The notes under the pieces are model-generated. The model made no database searches. It had not been told where the DNA came from and saw nothing but the letters and a program-made list of their open reading frames with translations. Source: Longimicrobiales bacterium (GTDB lineage Bacteria > Gemmatimonadota > Gemmatimonadetes > Longimicrobiales > Gaopeijiaceae). From it: a stretch of 64,000 nucleotides of DNA. The position numbers were made by a program, and so were the translations under genes. The stretch is taken from contig CATQHQ010000002.1 in NCBI GenBank assembly GCA_958296005.1, forward strand, positions 372,001 to 436,000. The letters are read 5' to 3'. This document shows, one piece after another, positions 1 through 8,362 of the stretch. Numbering within the stretch: the first letter of the stretch is position 1; each line of letters begins with the position of its first letter.

Positions 1-496
1 CCTCTTCCTCCTCCTGGTCCTCTTCGTCCACCTCGTCGCCCTCCTCCTCGTCCTCCTCGATCTCCTCGTCCTGGGAAGAGGTCACGTCGAACTGCAGCAT
101 GTCGTCGCTCACGAAGCGGATCGCCCGAATGGGCAGATGCTTTCCGTCCCACGGATCTCTGGTGATGCGGGTGAGCTCGGCGGCGATCCGATCGTTGTCG
201 AATATCTCCGTCTTCGTGCCGCGGGCGGGGTCCACGAGGTAGAAGCGCTTCCCTTCGGACGTCTCCCACTCGTACCAGAAGCGGTCCGTCTCCTCGATCC
301 AGCGCGGCTGCACCCGGGTCGAGTGGACCAGCTCCCTGATCTTGTAGGGGGCGAAGCGAGCGGCCAACTCGTAGTTCGCGGACTGGGCCTGGTCTTGGGC
401 CCGGGCGTCGGCCGGCGCCGCCTTGACGATCGCCGTTGCGAGGACGGCGGTTGCCAGTGCGTGGCAGAGGGGGGCTTGGAAGGGGCGGCGGGTCAT
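1..496 (-). CDS. S9 family peptidase, N-terminal part (cut by window edge)
   Basis: The reading frame opens at an ATG (494-496, minus strand) and runs off the window start, so about 165 residues are visible. A signal peptide (ATAVLATAIVKAAPADARAQ) is followed by a segment with FWYEWETSEGKRFYLVDP and RITRDPWDGKHLPIRAIRF, the typical start of the DPP-IV-like beta-propeller of exported prolyl-oligopeptidase-family enzymes. The last visible part, about residues 140-165, is almost pure Glu/Asp, an acidic insert within the propeller. The catalytic domain would lie outside the window. The gene is divergent from susC. The family call rests only on the N-terminus, so it is good but not certain. Confidence 0.75.
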   Translation of the reverse strand, partial: MTRRPFQAPLCHALATAVLATAIVKAAPADARAQDQAQSANYELAARFAPYKIRELVHSTRVQPRWIEETDRFWYEWETSEGKRFYLVDPARGTKTEIFDNDRIAAELTRITRDPWDGKHLPIRAIRFVSDDMLQFDVTSSQDEEIEEDEEEGDEVDEEDQEEEE

Positions 497-627
497 CTCG
501 GGGCCTCCAGAGGCGGGTCGCGTTGTTCGTTGGGAGTGGCTATCCGAAGCTACGGCAGTTCCGGCGGAGGGAAAGGGCGTCGGGGTCCCCAGGGACACGG
601 TGCCAGCTCCCATCGTACGCCCTCTCG

Positions 628-655
628 CTTCATGGTATACCAATTTGCATACAAT
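628..655 (+). promoter_or_regulatory. Candidate susC promoter
   Basis: The 255-base gap between the divergent S9 peptidase and susC contains one AT-richer patch. TACAAT at 650-655 resembles a -10 box, with a weak CTTCAT 16 bases upstream as a possible -35. It lies about 100 bases before the susC start, leaving room for a leader. Nothing else recognisable was seen in this gap. The box match is weak and promoter consensus in this phylum is poorly known. Confidence 0.25.
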
Positions 656-751
656 CGCCGGCGCGGGTTGCCACTCCAGCGGTAGCGTCCTACGTTGCCG
701 TCCCGTTCCGCGGGACGGAGAATCCCGCCACGTCCGAAACAGGAGACCGCA

Positions 752-3700
752 ATGAGACACACCTCACGTTCGAGATCGCCCGCAACCGAGCGGGCCGACG
801 CCCCTGCACGGAGGTGGGCGTCCGGTGCCCGAGACGCACCGCTCGCGCTCCTGGCGCTCGTGCTGGCGCTGGCAGTTGCGACTGCCGTCCCCACGGCTCC
901 GGCAGCGGCGCAGAACGCCGTGACGGGCGCGGTCGTGGACGGCGCCACGCAGCAGCCCCTTTCGGGCGCCCAAGTCATGATCGAGGGCACGGATCAGGGC
1001 GCCCTCACCGACAACCGGGGCCGCTTCCTGATCCTCAACGCCCCGTCGACGACGGTCACGTTGCGGGTGGTGATGATCGGCTACCGGGAAGCCACCGCCA
1101 CCGCCTCCGTGGGCGAGGCCGTCACCGTCGAGCTGACGGAGACGGCGATCTCTCTGGACGAGATCGTGGTGACGGGCGTGGCCGGCGAGCAGCAGGCCCG
1201 CGCGATCGGCAACTCCCTGGGCCAGGTGGACGTGGCCGCGATGGAGGAGCTGGCGCCCGCCATGGACGTGCAGCGGATGATCAGCGCCACAGTTCCCGGG
1301 GTGCGCGTGTCGCTCAGCAGCGGCGAGATCGGCACCGGCGGCACCACCCGCATCCGGGGCGTCGCCAGCCTCTCGCTGGGCGCCGAACCGCTTCTCTACG
1401 TCGACGGCGTGCGCGTCAACGGCCAGGAGGCCAACTCGGCGTTCGGCTCCACCGGGTTCCGGGGGAGCAGCCAGCCGTCCCGCATCTCCGACTTCAACCC
1501 CGACGAGATCGAGGACATCCAGATCATCAAGGGACCGGCGGCGGCGACCCTCTACGGCACCGAGGCTTCCAACGGCGTGATCAACATCATCACCAAGAAG
1601 GGACGCACCGGCGCCCCCCGGATCAACGTCACGGTGAAGCAGGGCGCCAACTTCTACCCGGACGTGTACAACCTCTTCCCCGAGGCTTGGTACATGTGCA
1701 ACGGCGTCTCCGCCAACGTGGACGTGGACTCGCGGCTGAAGTGCACGCCGGGCGAGGTCACCCCGGTCAACATTCTGAAGATCGACCGGGACGTCTACGG
1801 CAACGAGTGGTTCCGAAATGGCCACTCCCAGTCCTACGGCGCGGACGTGACCGGCGGAAGCCAGCAGATCGCGTACTTCGTCTCCGCCGACTGGGACCGG
1901 GACGAAGGCCCCGTCGTGTACAACTGGCGGAACCGCATGAGCGGTCGCGCCAACATCACGTACACGCCGAACGAAACGATACGCGCCAGGTTCGGGCTGG
2001 GGGCGATCCGCAGCCGGGCCCAGTCCGCATCGGCCCAGCAGCCCCTGCCGACGGCGATCATCTGGGCGTGTCCGGCGCCGGGCTGCGAAGCCGGCGACAC
2101 CAACGCGCCGAGCCGCCTGGACGGCCCCTACCGGGGCTACATCGCCTACCTGCCTGAAGCCTACGAGGACGAGATCGAGGGCTTCCAGAACGTGGACCGC
2201 ACGACGTTCTCCCTCGAGTTCAACCACGAGCCCTTCAACTGGCTCAACCACCGGATCATCACCGGCGGCGACTTCTCCAAGGTCGCGAACTCGGAGCTGT
2301 ACCGGGCGACGGGCAACATCGGCCAGTTCACGCCCTGGGGGCGCAAGACGATCATCAACCTGGGGACCAGCTACTACTCTCTGGACTACCAGGCGAACGC
2401 CACATGGAACCCCTTCAGCGGGATGGACCTGACCACGTCCAGCGGCGTCCAGTACTACTCGCGCCGCGAGGAGTCGACGTTGTCCCACGGCGAGCGCTTC
2501 CCAGTGGAGGCGCTGGAGACGGTCGCGTCGGGCTCCGAGAAGCAGGCGAGCGAAGACTTCCTGGAGAACAAGACGTTCGGCGCCTTCGTGCAGCAGCAGA
2601 TCGGGTGGAGCGACAAGCTCTACCTGACCGGTGCGGTGCGGGGCGACGACAACAGCGCCTTCGGGAAGGACTTCGACTTCGTGATCTACCCCAAGTTCTC
2701 CGCGTCCTACGTGATCAGCGACGAGGACTTCTTCCGCAACTCCATCGGCTTCGTCAACACGCTGAAGCTGCGGTTCGCGTGGGGGAAGGCCGGAAAGCAG
2801 CCTGACGTCTTCGACGCCATTCGGACGTACGAGCCCACGGTGGGGCCCGAGGCGGCCTCGGTCCTAACGCCGGAGAACATCGGCAACCCGGAGCTGAAGC
2901 CCGAGGTCGGCAGCGAGACCGAGATCGGCTTCGACATGGGCCTGCTCAACGATCAGATCGCCGTCGAGTTCACCTTCTTCGACCAGACCACCAACGACGC
3001 CTTGGTGCGCGTGCCGGTGATTCCGTCGATCGGCTTCCCGGGCGTGCAGCTCCGCAACATCGGCCAAGTGGTCAACCGCGGAATCGAAGTGGGCGTCAAC
3101 GGAACCGTCTTCCAGTCCGGCAACATGAGCGTCGGCCTGGGCGCCACGTTCTCCACCCTCGACAACGAGGTCACGTCCCTGGGCGGCCAGCCGCCGATCA
3201 CCCAGAGCTCGTCCAGCCTCAACCGCCAGTTCCACGTCGAGGGCTTCCCGCTGGCGTCGATGTTCTACAGGCGCGTCGTGAGCGCCAACTTGGACGGCAG
3301 CAGCGGCCGCAACGTGGCCGTCGACCTGATGTGCGAAGGGGGCACGACGGAAGGCGCCTCCAACTTCTCCTGGGGCGGCGGTGCTCCGGTGCCGTGCGCC
3401 GACGCGCCGGAAGTGTACTGGGGGCAGCCGATCCCGACCCGAGAAGCCGGCTTCTACGCCGACTTCCGGATCGGAGACGTCTCCCTCTACGCGCTCGTGG
3501 ACTACATGGGAGGACACCACATGAGCCTGGGCGACATCAGCGCCCAGCACCGCTTCTTCCTCAACTCCAGGGCCATCTTGGAGCGGACGGACCCGATCCT
3601 GCTGGGGTACGAGGCTCTGGGTTCCGGCGGACTGGCCCAGTCCGGCGTGGTGCCGGGCGACTTCCTGAAGCTGCGCACGGTGTCGGCGTCGTACACGTTG

Positions 3701-3925
3701 CCGACTTCCCTGGCGGCGCGGATGCGCGCCAGCCGGATCATGGTGACGTCCTCGGTGGAGAACCTCTGGACGATCTGGCAGAAGGCCACGGAGTCCTTCG
3801 GGCACCCGATCATGGATATCGAGCGCAACCACCAGGGCACGGGACAGTTCGGGCTGAACGGCTACCTGCAAGAGGGCTGGCCGCAGCTGACGCGCTTCCT
3901 GACCACCGTCCGGTTCACCTTCTAG
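752..3925 (+). CDS. SusC/RagA-family TonB-linked outer-membrane receptor
   Basis: This 1,057-residue protein imports an oligomeric nutrient across the outer membrane using TonB energy, with its SusD partner as a lid. I chose the ATG at 752 because AGGAGA lies 6 bases upstream and a signal peptide follows (hydrophobic LALLALVLALAVATAVPTAP, then AAAQ). A carboxypeptidase-like regulatory domain follows (VTGAVVDGATQQPLSGAQV to about residue 130), then DEIVVTGVAG, then the plug with LLYVDGVRVNG and IQIIKGPAAATLYGTEASNGV. The remainder is beta-barrel ending in VRFTF with a C-terminal aromatic. susD follows after 19 bases. No glycosidase is adjacent. Neighbouring peptidase and amine-oxidoreductase genes suggest a peptide-type substrate, which is inference. 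Confidence 0.95.
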   Translation: MRHTSRSRSPATERADAPARRWASGARDAPLALLALVLALAVATAVPTAPAAAQNAVTGAVVDGATQQPLSGAQVMIEGTDQGALTDNRGRFLILNAPSTTVTLRVVMIGYREATATASVGEAVTVELTETAISLDEIVVTGVAGEQQARAIGNSLGQVDVAAMEELAPAMDVQRMISATVPGVRVSLSSGEIGTGGTTRIRGVASLSLGAEPLLYVDGVRVNGQEANSAFGSTGFRGSSQPSRISDFNPDEIEDIQIIKGPAAATLYGTEASNGVINIITKKGRTGAPRINVTVKQGANFYPDVYNLFPEAWYMCNGVSANVDVDSRLKCTPGEVTPVNILKIDRDVYGNEWFRNGHSQSYGADVTGGSQQIAYFVSADWDRDEGPVVYNWRNRMSGRANITYTPNETIRARFGLGAIRSRAQSASAQQPLPTAIIWACPAPGCEAGDTNAPSRLDGPYRGYIAYLPEAYEDEIEGFQNVDRTTFSLEFNHEPFNWLNHRIITGGDFSKVANSELYRATGNIGQFTPWGRKTIINLGTSYYSLDYQANATWNPFSGMDLTTSSGVQYYSRREESTLSHGERFPVEALETVASGSEKQASEDFLENKTFGAFVQQQIGWSDKLYLTGAVRGDDNSAFGKDFDFVIYPKFSASYVISDEDFFRNSIGFVNTLKLRFAWGKAGKQPDVFDAIRTYEPTVGPEAASVLTPENIGNPELKPEVGSETEIGFDMGLLNDQIAVEFTFFDQTTNDALVRVPVIPSIGFPGVQLRNIGQVVNRGIEVGVNGTVFQSGNMSVGLGATFSTLDNEVTSLGGQPPITQSSSSLNRQFHVEGFPLASMFYRRVVSANLDGSSGRNVAVDLMCEGGTTEGASNFSWGGGAPVPCADAPEVYWGQPIPTREAGFYADFRIGDVSLYALVDYMGGHHMSLGDISAQHRFFLNSRAILERTDPILLGYEALGSGGLAQSGVVPGDFLKLRTVSASYTLPTSLAARMRASRIMVTSSVENLWTIWQKATESFGHPIMDIERNHQGTGQFGLNGYLQEGWPQLTRFLTTVRFTF

Positions 3926-3944
3926 AGAGACGAGGAGACGCAAG

Positions 3945-5285
3945 ATGACGAAACCGAGAATCAAGACGTTGGCGGCGGTCGCGTGCGCCATGGCCGTCCC
4001 CCTCGTCTCCGCGTGCAGCCTGGACGAGATCCTGTCGGTGCACGTGCCCGGCAAGGTGCTGGAAGAGGACTTGACCAGCCCTGCCCTGGCGGGCGTGCTC
4101 ACCACCGGCGTCGTCGCCGAGGTGGAGTGCAGCTGGAACCAGTACGTGGCCGGCGCCGCCCACCACTCCGACGAATACGTGCCCACCTCCGGGAACCTCA
4201 CGATGAGGAACTGGGGGCAGCGCAAGATCTACGCCAGCGACCAGGGCTACGCAAAGGGGACATGCGGCGGGTGGGGATACCCGATGTTCACGCCGCTCCA
4301 CATCGCCCGCTTCCAGTCGCAGGACGTGATGTCGAGACTGTCGGGGTTCTCCACGGAGGACGTGCCGAACGTTGCGTCGTTGCAGGCGACGACTGCGGTC
4401 TGGGGCGCGTTCTCGCTGGTGCCGATGGGCGAAGGCTTCTGTGCGATGGCGATCGACGGCGGTGCCGAGATGACGCCGGCGCAGGTGCAGTCCGAGGCCG
4501 AGAGCCGCTTCACCCAAGCCATCTCCATGGCCGAGGCGGCCGGGGACATGAACCTGGCGATGCAGGCCAAGCTGGGCCGAGCCCGGGTGCGGTTGGCAAT
4601 GGGCGCCTGGGACGGAGTGCTGGCCGACGCGGCAGCGATCCCCGACGACTTCGTGGTGATGGTGACCCGCGACGCCGCCGAGTCCCGGCGCTACAACTAC
4701 TACTACGAGCGCTTGAACGCTCCCGACGGCTTCCGAGCCCACGGCTCGGTGGCGGACAACTACCAGGACTTGAGGATCGGCGCCGACGGGATGCCCACGA
4801 CGGGCGGCGACGGCATGAAGGACACCCGAGTCAACGTCAAGACCGACGGAACCCAGGCGGCGGACTTCGCCACGGTCCTCTGGTACCACGACAAGTACAA
4901 CTCCCGGGCCGACCCGCTGCCGTTGGTCCACTGGCACGAAGCCCGCATCTACGAGGCCGAAGCGATGGCGATGAAGGGCGACATGGCGGGCGCGATCGAG
5001 AAGATCAACGTGCTTCGCGGCGACGCCGGCCTGCCCGAGGTCGATCCGGCGGCGGTTGCGGCCGGCGGGATCATGGACTTGGTGAAGGAGGAGCGTCGCC
5101 GGCAGCTGTTCGTCTTGGGCGGCCACCGCCTCCACGACATGCTGCGCTTCGACATCCCCTTCCTGGGCGAGCCCGGGTCGATCCACCCCGACGGCCGCGA
5201 CCAGACGGGCGCCGAGTACGGCAACCTGACCTGCTTCCAGCTCCCGGAGATCGAGGTCAAGGGGAACGAGAACATCAGCGGGTGA
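3945..5285 (+). CDS. SusD/RagB-family outer-membrane lipoprotein
   Basis: This 446-residue protein is the substrate-binding lid of the preceding SusC-like receptor. The N-terminus is a lipoprotein signal with lipobox VSAC (Cys24). The protein has the alpha-helical SusD layout: an early DEILSVHVPGKVLEEDL segment, TPR-like middle helices (EAESRFTQAISMAEAAGD, QAKLGRARVRLAMG), and the C-terminal IMDLVKEERRRQLFVLGGHRLHDMLRF stretch that is a hallmark of RagB/SusD proteins. It forms an operon with susC. A strong hairpin terminator follows 35 bases after the stop codon, so the transcription unit probably ends there. Confidence 0.93.
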   Translation: MTKPRIKTLAAVACAMAVPLVSACSLDEILSVHVPGKVLEEDLTSPALAGVLTTGVVAEVECSWNQYVAGAAHHSDEYVPTSGNLTMRNWGQRKIYASDQGYAKGTCGGWGYPMFTPLHIARFQSQDVMSRLSGFSTEDVPNVASLQATTAVWGAFSLVPMGEGFCAMAIDGGAEMTPAQVQSEAESRFTQAISMAEAAGDMNLAMQAKLGRARVRLAMGAWDGVLADAAAIPDDFVVMVTRDAAESRRYNYYYERLNAPDGFRAHGSVADNYQDLRIGADGMPTTGGDGMKDTRVNVKTDGTQAADFATVLWYHDKYNSRADPLPLVHWHEARIYEAEAMAMKGDMAGAIEKINVLRGDAGLPEVDPAAVAAGGIMDLVKEERRRQLFVLGGHRLHDMLRFDIPFLGEPGSIHPDGRDQTGAEYGNLTCFQLPEIEVKGNENISG

Positions 5286-5319
5286 GCTGAAGGCCGCCAG
5301 CGGCCCCAGCGGTTCCACC

Positions 5320-5368
5320 AAAAAAAAGGCGGGGGCGGGCACCCGGACGGGCGCCCGCCCCCGTTTTT
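5320..5368. terminator. Bidirectional rho-independent terminator
   Basis: An 11-bp GC stem (5330-5340 with 5353-5363) encloses a 12-base loop. It is preceded by eight A and followed by five T, so it reads as a terminator from both strands. It sits exactly between the converging susD gene (+) and the oxidoreductase gene (-). Confidence 0.88.
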
Positions 5369-5407
5369 CGGTCAGGTGTAGCCGGCGTGAAGGCGGCGTC
5401 CCGCCGG

Positions 5408-6700
5408 CTAGTCGAACTCCTCGTCCGACAGCCGGAAGGTCTCGATCAGCTCCGGGTCGGTCTCGGTGCCCAGGACTCGGCCGGCCAGGTACTCGCCGAC
5501 CACGGGGCCGAACTTGAAGCCTTCCGCCGAGCCGCCGCCCGCCAGCCATACGTTGTCGAAGTCGGGGTGGTGGTCGAAGAAGAAGTTTCGAGTCGCCGAG
5601 AGTTCGTAGTGGCACGACCGGGTCTCGCTGACGGGCGCGTCGGCCAAGCCGGGGAAGCGCTCCGCCACGAAGCTGCGGGGGCGTTCGTGCTCCTCGGGCC
5701 GAAGCCAGCGACGGCTGGTGTCGGGATCGTCCGGCGGGCGTCCGCCGGTGCGCACGCGGAAGCCGCGGTTGTCGGGACCCAGCGCCGGCCAGCCGGTCAC
5801 GCCGGGGAAGTTGTAGCTGGGAAGGTTCGGCCAGCTGTAGCGGTCGTCGCCCGGCGGAGTGCGAAAGTAAAGGACGTGGCCCATGGGGATGCGCAGCTTC
5901 TTGCCCATGAGCTCCGGGAACGCCTTCGGGAACCAAGGTCCCAACGCGAAGACGGTCGTTCCCGCCGAAAGGGCTTCGCCGCCGGGGCGAAGGCGCAGCG
6001 AGTCCAGCCGCCGACCGGTGCGGTCGCCCAGCTCCGCGTGGGCCGTCTTGATCCGGCCGCCGGCGTGCTCGAACACCCGGGCCACCGACTCGATCGCCCG
6101 ACGCGCGCGCACCACGCCCGCGTCCACTTCGTGGAGCGCCACGGCGATATCCTTCAGATCGATCACGGGCCAGCGACGCCCCACTTCGTCGGCGTCCAGG
6201 ATCTCGTAGCGGACGCCGGTCTGGTCCCAGTTCTGGCGGGTCTCCTCCAGGAAGTCGTCCCACTCTTCGCGCAAGATCAGGTCCGAGGTGGTGAAGAAGA
6301 CGCGAGGGAGGAGCATCTCCTGCCACTGCGCGTCCCACTCGTTCCACTTCTCGATCGCCCGCTTGGCCCAGCGGGTCCAGAGGAGGCCGTGGTCGCGGCC
6401 TCCGTAGCCGGTGCGGACGCCTCGGGTCTCGCCGCCGGAGGTGGCGCGGGAGTTGGCAGGCCCGTACTGGTCGATCAGCACCACCTGCGCGCCGGACTGC
6501 TGCAAGTGAAGGGCGGTCCACGCCCCGAAGGCGCCCCCGCCCACCACGGCCACGTCGGGGGACTGCCGGGCGTGGACGGCCGGGGCGGACGGCTTGCCGG
6601 GAGCGGCGTCGCCGTCGCTGGAGACGAGCGCGGAGGGAGCGGCCAGAACCGCGCCGGCCCCGGCCGTGGCCGCCTTCAGGAACCGGCGACGGTCAGCCAC
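5408..6700 (-). CDS. Tat-exported FAD-dependent amine/amino-acid oxidoreductase (DAO family, sarcosine-oxidase-like)
   Basis: This 430-residue flavoprotein should oxidise an amine or N-methyl amino acid outside the cytoplasm. A twin-arginine signal (DRRRFLKAATAGAGA) precedes an FAD-binding GGGAFG Rossmann motif near residue 53. The C-terminal region (RSCHYELSATRNFFFDHHP, then GGGSAEGFKFGPVVGE) matches the monomeric sarcosine oxidase pattern, in which the equivalent Cys (here Cys363) carries covalent FAD. The start codon overlaps the end of the upstream cytochrome c gene by 8 bases, so the two are translationally coupled. The pairing suggests a dehydrogenase passing electrons to cytochrome c rather than an O2-using oxidase. 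The substrate is unknown. Confidence 0.88.
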   Translation of the reverse strand: MADRRRFLKAATAGAGAVLAAPSALVSSDGDAAPGKPSAPAVHARQSPDVAVVGGGAFGAWTALHLQQSGAQVVLIDQYGPANSRATSGGETRGVRTGYGGRDHGLLWTRWAKRAIEKWNEWDAQWQEMLLPRVFFTTSDLILREEWDDFLEETRQNWDQTGVRYEILDADEVGRRWPVIDLKDIAVALHEVDAGVVRARRAIESVARVFEHAGGRIKTAHAELGDRTGRRLDSLRLRPGGEALSAGTTVFALGPWFPKAFPELMGKKLRIPMGHVLYFRTPPGDDRYSWPNLPSYNFPGVTGWPALGPDNRGFRVRTGGRPPDDPDTSRRWLRPEEHERPRSFVAERFPGLADAPVSETRSCHYELSATRNFFFDHHPDFDNVWLAGGGSAEGFKFGPVVGEYLAGRVLGTETDPELIETFRLSDEEFD

Positions 6701-7202
6701 TGGGCGTGGACGGGTCCATGCGCACTTCTCTCATCGGAGAGTCGGGCAACATCTCCGACGGCCCGGGCTCGTGCCCGTTCATCCGCATGATGTAGGACAC
6801 CACGTCCAAGTACACCTGCTCTTCCAGCGCGCCGGGGTCGTTGTCCGGCATCGTGGAGCGCACCGTCCTGAAGAACGAGTACACGGTCCGCCGACCCCAG
6901 TTCCTCTGAAAGGTCGAGCCGCGAAACTCGCTGGTCGTGTGGCACTCGGCGCACACTTCGTCGAAGGCGGTCGCTCCCCTGTCGGCCTGGGCCGCGGAGT
7001 AGACGCCGGCGGTTGCGGCGACGGGTGCGTCCGAAGGCTCTGCCTCTTCCGGCGGCTGGGGGACGACCGGTGCGTCCGGCGTTGCCGCGAGTGGGGCGGG
7101 GGCCTCCGGGGGGGCTGCCGGAGCCGGGCCGCCGGAGGCGCATCCCGCCGCCAGGAAGGCCGCGACGTAGAGGACGCACGCAGGGAGACTGCTTCGGGTC
7201 AT
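6693..7202 (-). CDS. Lipoprotein c-type cytochrome
   Basis: This 169-residue protein is a probable membrane-anchored electron acceptor for the oxidoreductase encoded immediately downstream. A lipobox LAAGC (Cys21) is followed by a Pro/Ala-rich linker to about residue 65. A single haem domain has CAECH (Cys84, Cys87, His88), and Met118 in STMPDNDPG is the likely sixth ligand. The stop codon overlaps the start of the flavoprotein gene, so both belong to one transcript. It is divergent from the DUF4837-like gene, with 81 bases between them. Confidence 0.9.
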   Translation of the reverse strand: MTRSSLPACVLYVAAFLAAGCASGGPAPAAPPEAPAPLAATPDAPVVPQPPEEAEPSDAPVAATAGVYSAAQADRGATAFDEVCAECHTTSEFRGSTFQRNWGRRTVYSFFRTVRSTMPDNDPGALEEQVYLDVVSYIMRMNGHEPGPSEMLPDSPMREVRMDPSTPSG

Positions 7203-7283
7203 GGACCGAGACCATTCCTTTGGGGTAACGTGTTCGTTCCGGCGACTAGCTCGCCAGCACAGCCTTCAATATAGGAAAGCGAG

Positions 7284-8306
7284 ATGAACCGTCGAACTCC
7301 CCTGTCGTCCAGCCGGGCTCCTGCCACTCTGGCGGCACTGTCGATCTTGTCGGTCGCGGCGTGCTCCGAACTCCCGATCGCGCTGGGCGACGAGAACAGC
7401 ATCATCGTGTCCGCCGATCCCGAGATATGGGCCCAGGTCGAGCCGTCTCTGGTGCCGGTGCTCGAGCGCACCGTATTCACGGTCCGAGACGAGAAGACGT
7501 TCACGGTCACGCACCACGACCCGGCCGACGAAGCGTGGCGGCGCCTCCGCCTGCTGAAGCAGCAGCTGGCGATCGGAACCGCCGCCGATCCATGGATGGC
7601 CGACGCGCTCGCCAAGGCCGACGACCCCCCGTCCGCCGGGGTGTTTCAGGTCCGGGACGTGTGGGCCCGAGGACAATCGGTGACCGCCGTGCTGCTCGAG
7701 GATGGCCAGGGCGCTGACGCGGTGACCGAGCACGCTTGGGAGGTGGCGGAGCTGTTGGACAGCCAGTACAGGGCGTGGGCCGTGTCGAAGATGTTCGTCA
7801 CCGGTCGAAACGACGAGTTGAACGCGATGCTTAGCCGGGAAGCCCGTTTCAGCCTCGTCGTGCCCACGGTCTACGAGTACTCGATGCAGGGTCCGGTCCA
7901 TCTCTTCCGCAACGACAACCCGGACCCGTCGGAGCTCATCCGGCAGGTCGCGGTGACCTGGGAGAGCCCGATCCCCGAGGGGATGCAGCCGGAGGACCTG
8001 ATCGCGTGGCGCGAGCGGATCGTCGCCGAGCACTACTCCTTCCCCCAGGTCAACAACCTTGCGAACGCCACGGGGGAGGTCGAAGTCCTCGACGGTTTCG
8101 AGACTTACACGGTTCGCGCTGTGTGGGAGAACCCGCCCGACGAGTATCCAGCGGCTGGGCCGTTCGTCCTGCGCGCCGTCCACTGCCGGGAGCAGGACCG
8201 GATGTACCTGATCGACGCGTGGCTTTACGCGCCGGGAGCGGAGAAGTACGAATACATGATCCAGCTGGAGGAGATCATGAACTCGTTCTCCTGCGCCGGG
8301 CTGTAG
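7284..8306 (+). CDS. DUF4837-like secreted lipoprotein
   Basis: This 340-residue protein has a lipoprotein signal (LSILSVAAC) and no recognisable enzyme motif. The order of conserved-looking stretches (a short beta-strand start SIIVSADPEIWAQVEPSL, a central RDVWARGQSVTAVLL, then a second similar half with FVVL-type strands and a C-terminal amphipathic helix) resembles the DUF4837 family of Bacteroidota and Gemmatimonadota lipoproteins. Function is unknown. The gene precedes a serine hydrolase lipoprotein by 56 bases on the same strand, so the two may be co-transcribed. The family assignment is from memory of its general pattern and would need a profile search. Confidence 0.6.
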   Translation: MNRRTPLSSSRAPATLAALSILSVAACSELPIALGDENSIIVSADPEIWAQVEPSLVPVLERTVFTVRDEKTFTVTHHDPADEAWRRLRLLKQQLAIGTAADPWMADALAKADDPPSAGVFQVRDVWARGQSVTAVLLEDGQGADAVTEHAWEVAELLDSQYRAWAVSKMFVTGRNDELNAMLSREARFSLVVPTVYEYSMQGPVHLFRNDNPDPSELIRQVAVTWESPIPEGMQPEDLIAWRERIVAEHYSFPQVNNLANATGEVEVLDGFETYTVRAVWENPPDEYPAAGPFVLRAVHCREQDRMYLIDAWLYAPGAEKYEYMIQLEEIMNSFSCAGL

Positions 8307-8362
8307 CGCTCGCCCCGACCCCCGGAGCTCCCCAACGGAGCTCGCCGACGACGGAGTCCCAG

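Noticed and set aside
497..751. Possible small gene or RNA in the gap before susC
   Set aside because: Open frames there run into neighbouring genes or lack ribosome binding sites, and no stable RNA-like fold is evident by eye.
764..2488. Long open frames antisense to susC and to most other genes, some over 1,000 residues
   Set aside because: They mirror the codon pattern of the real genes in GC-rich DNA, lack ribosome binding sites and recognisable domains, and cover clearly identified proteins.
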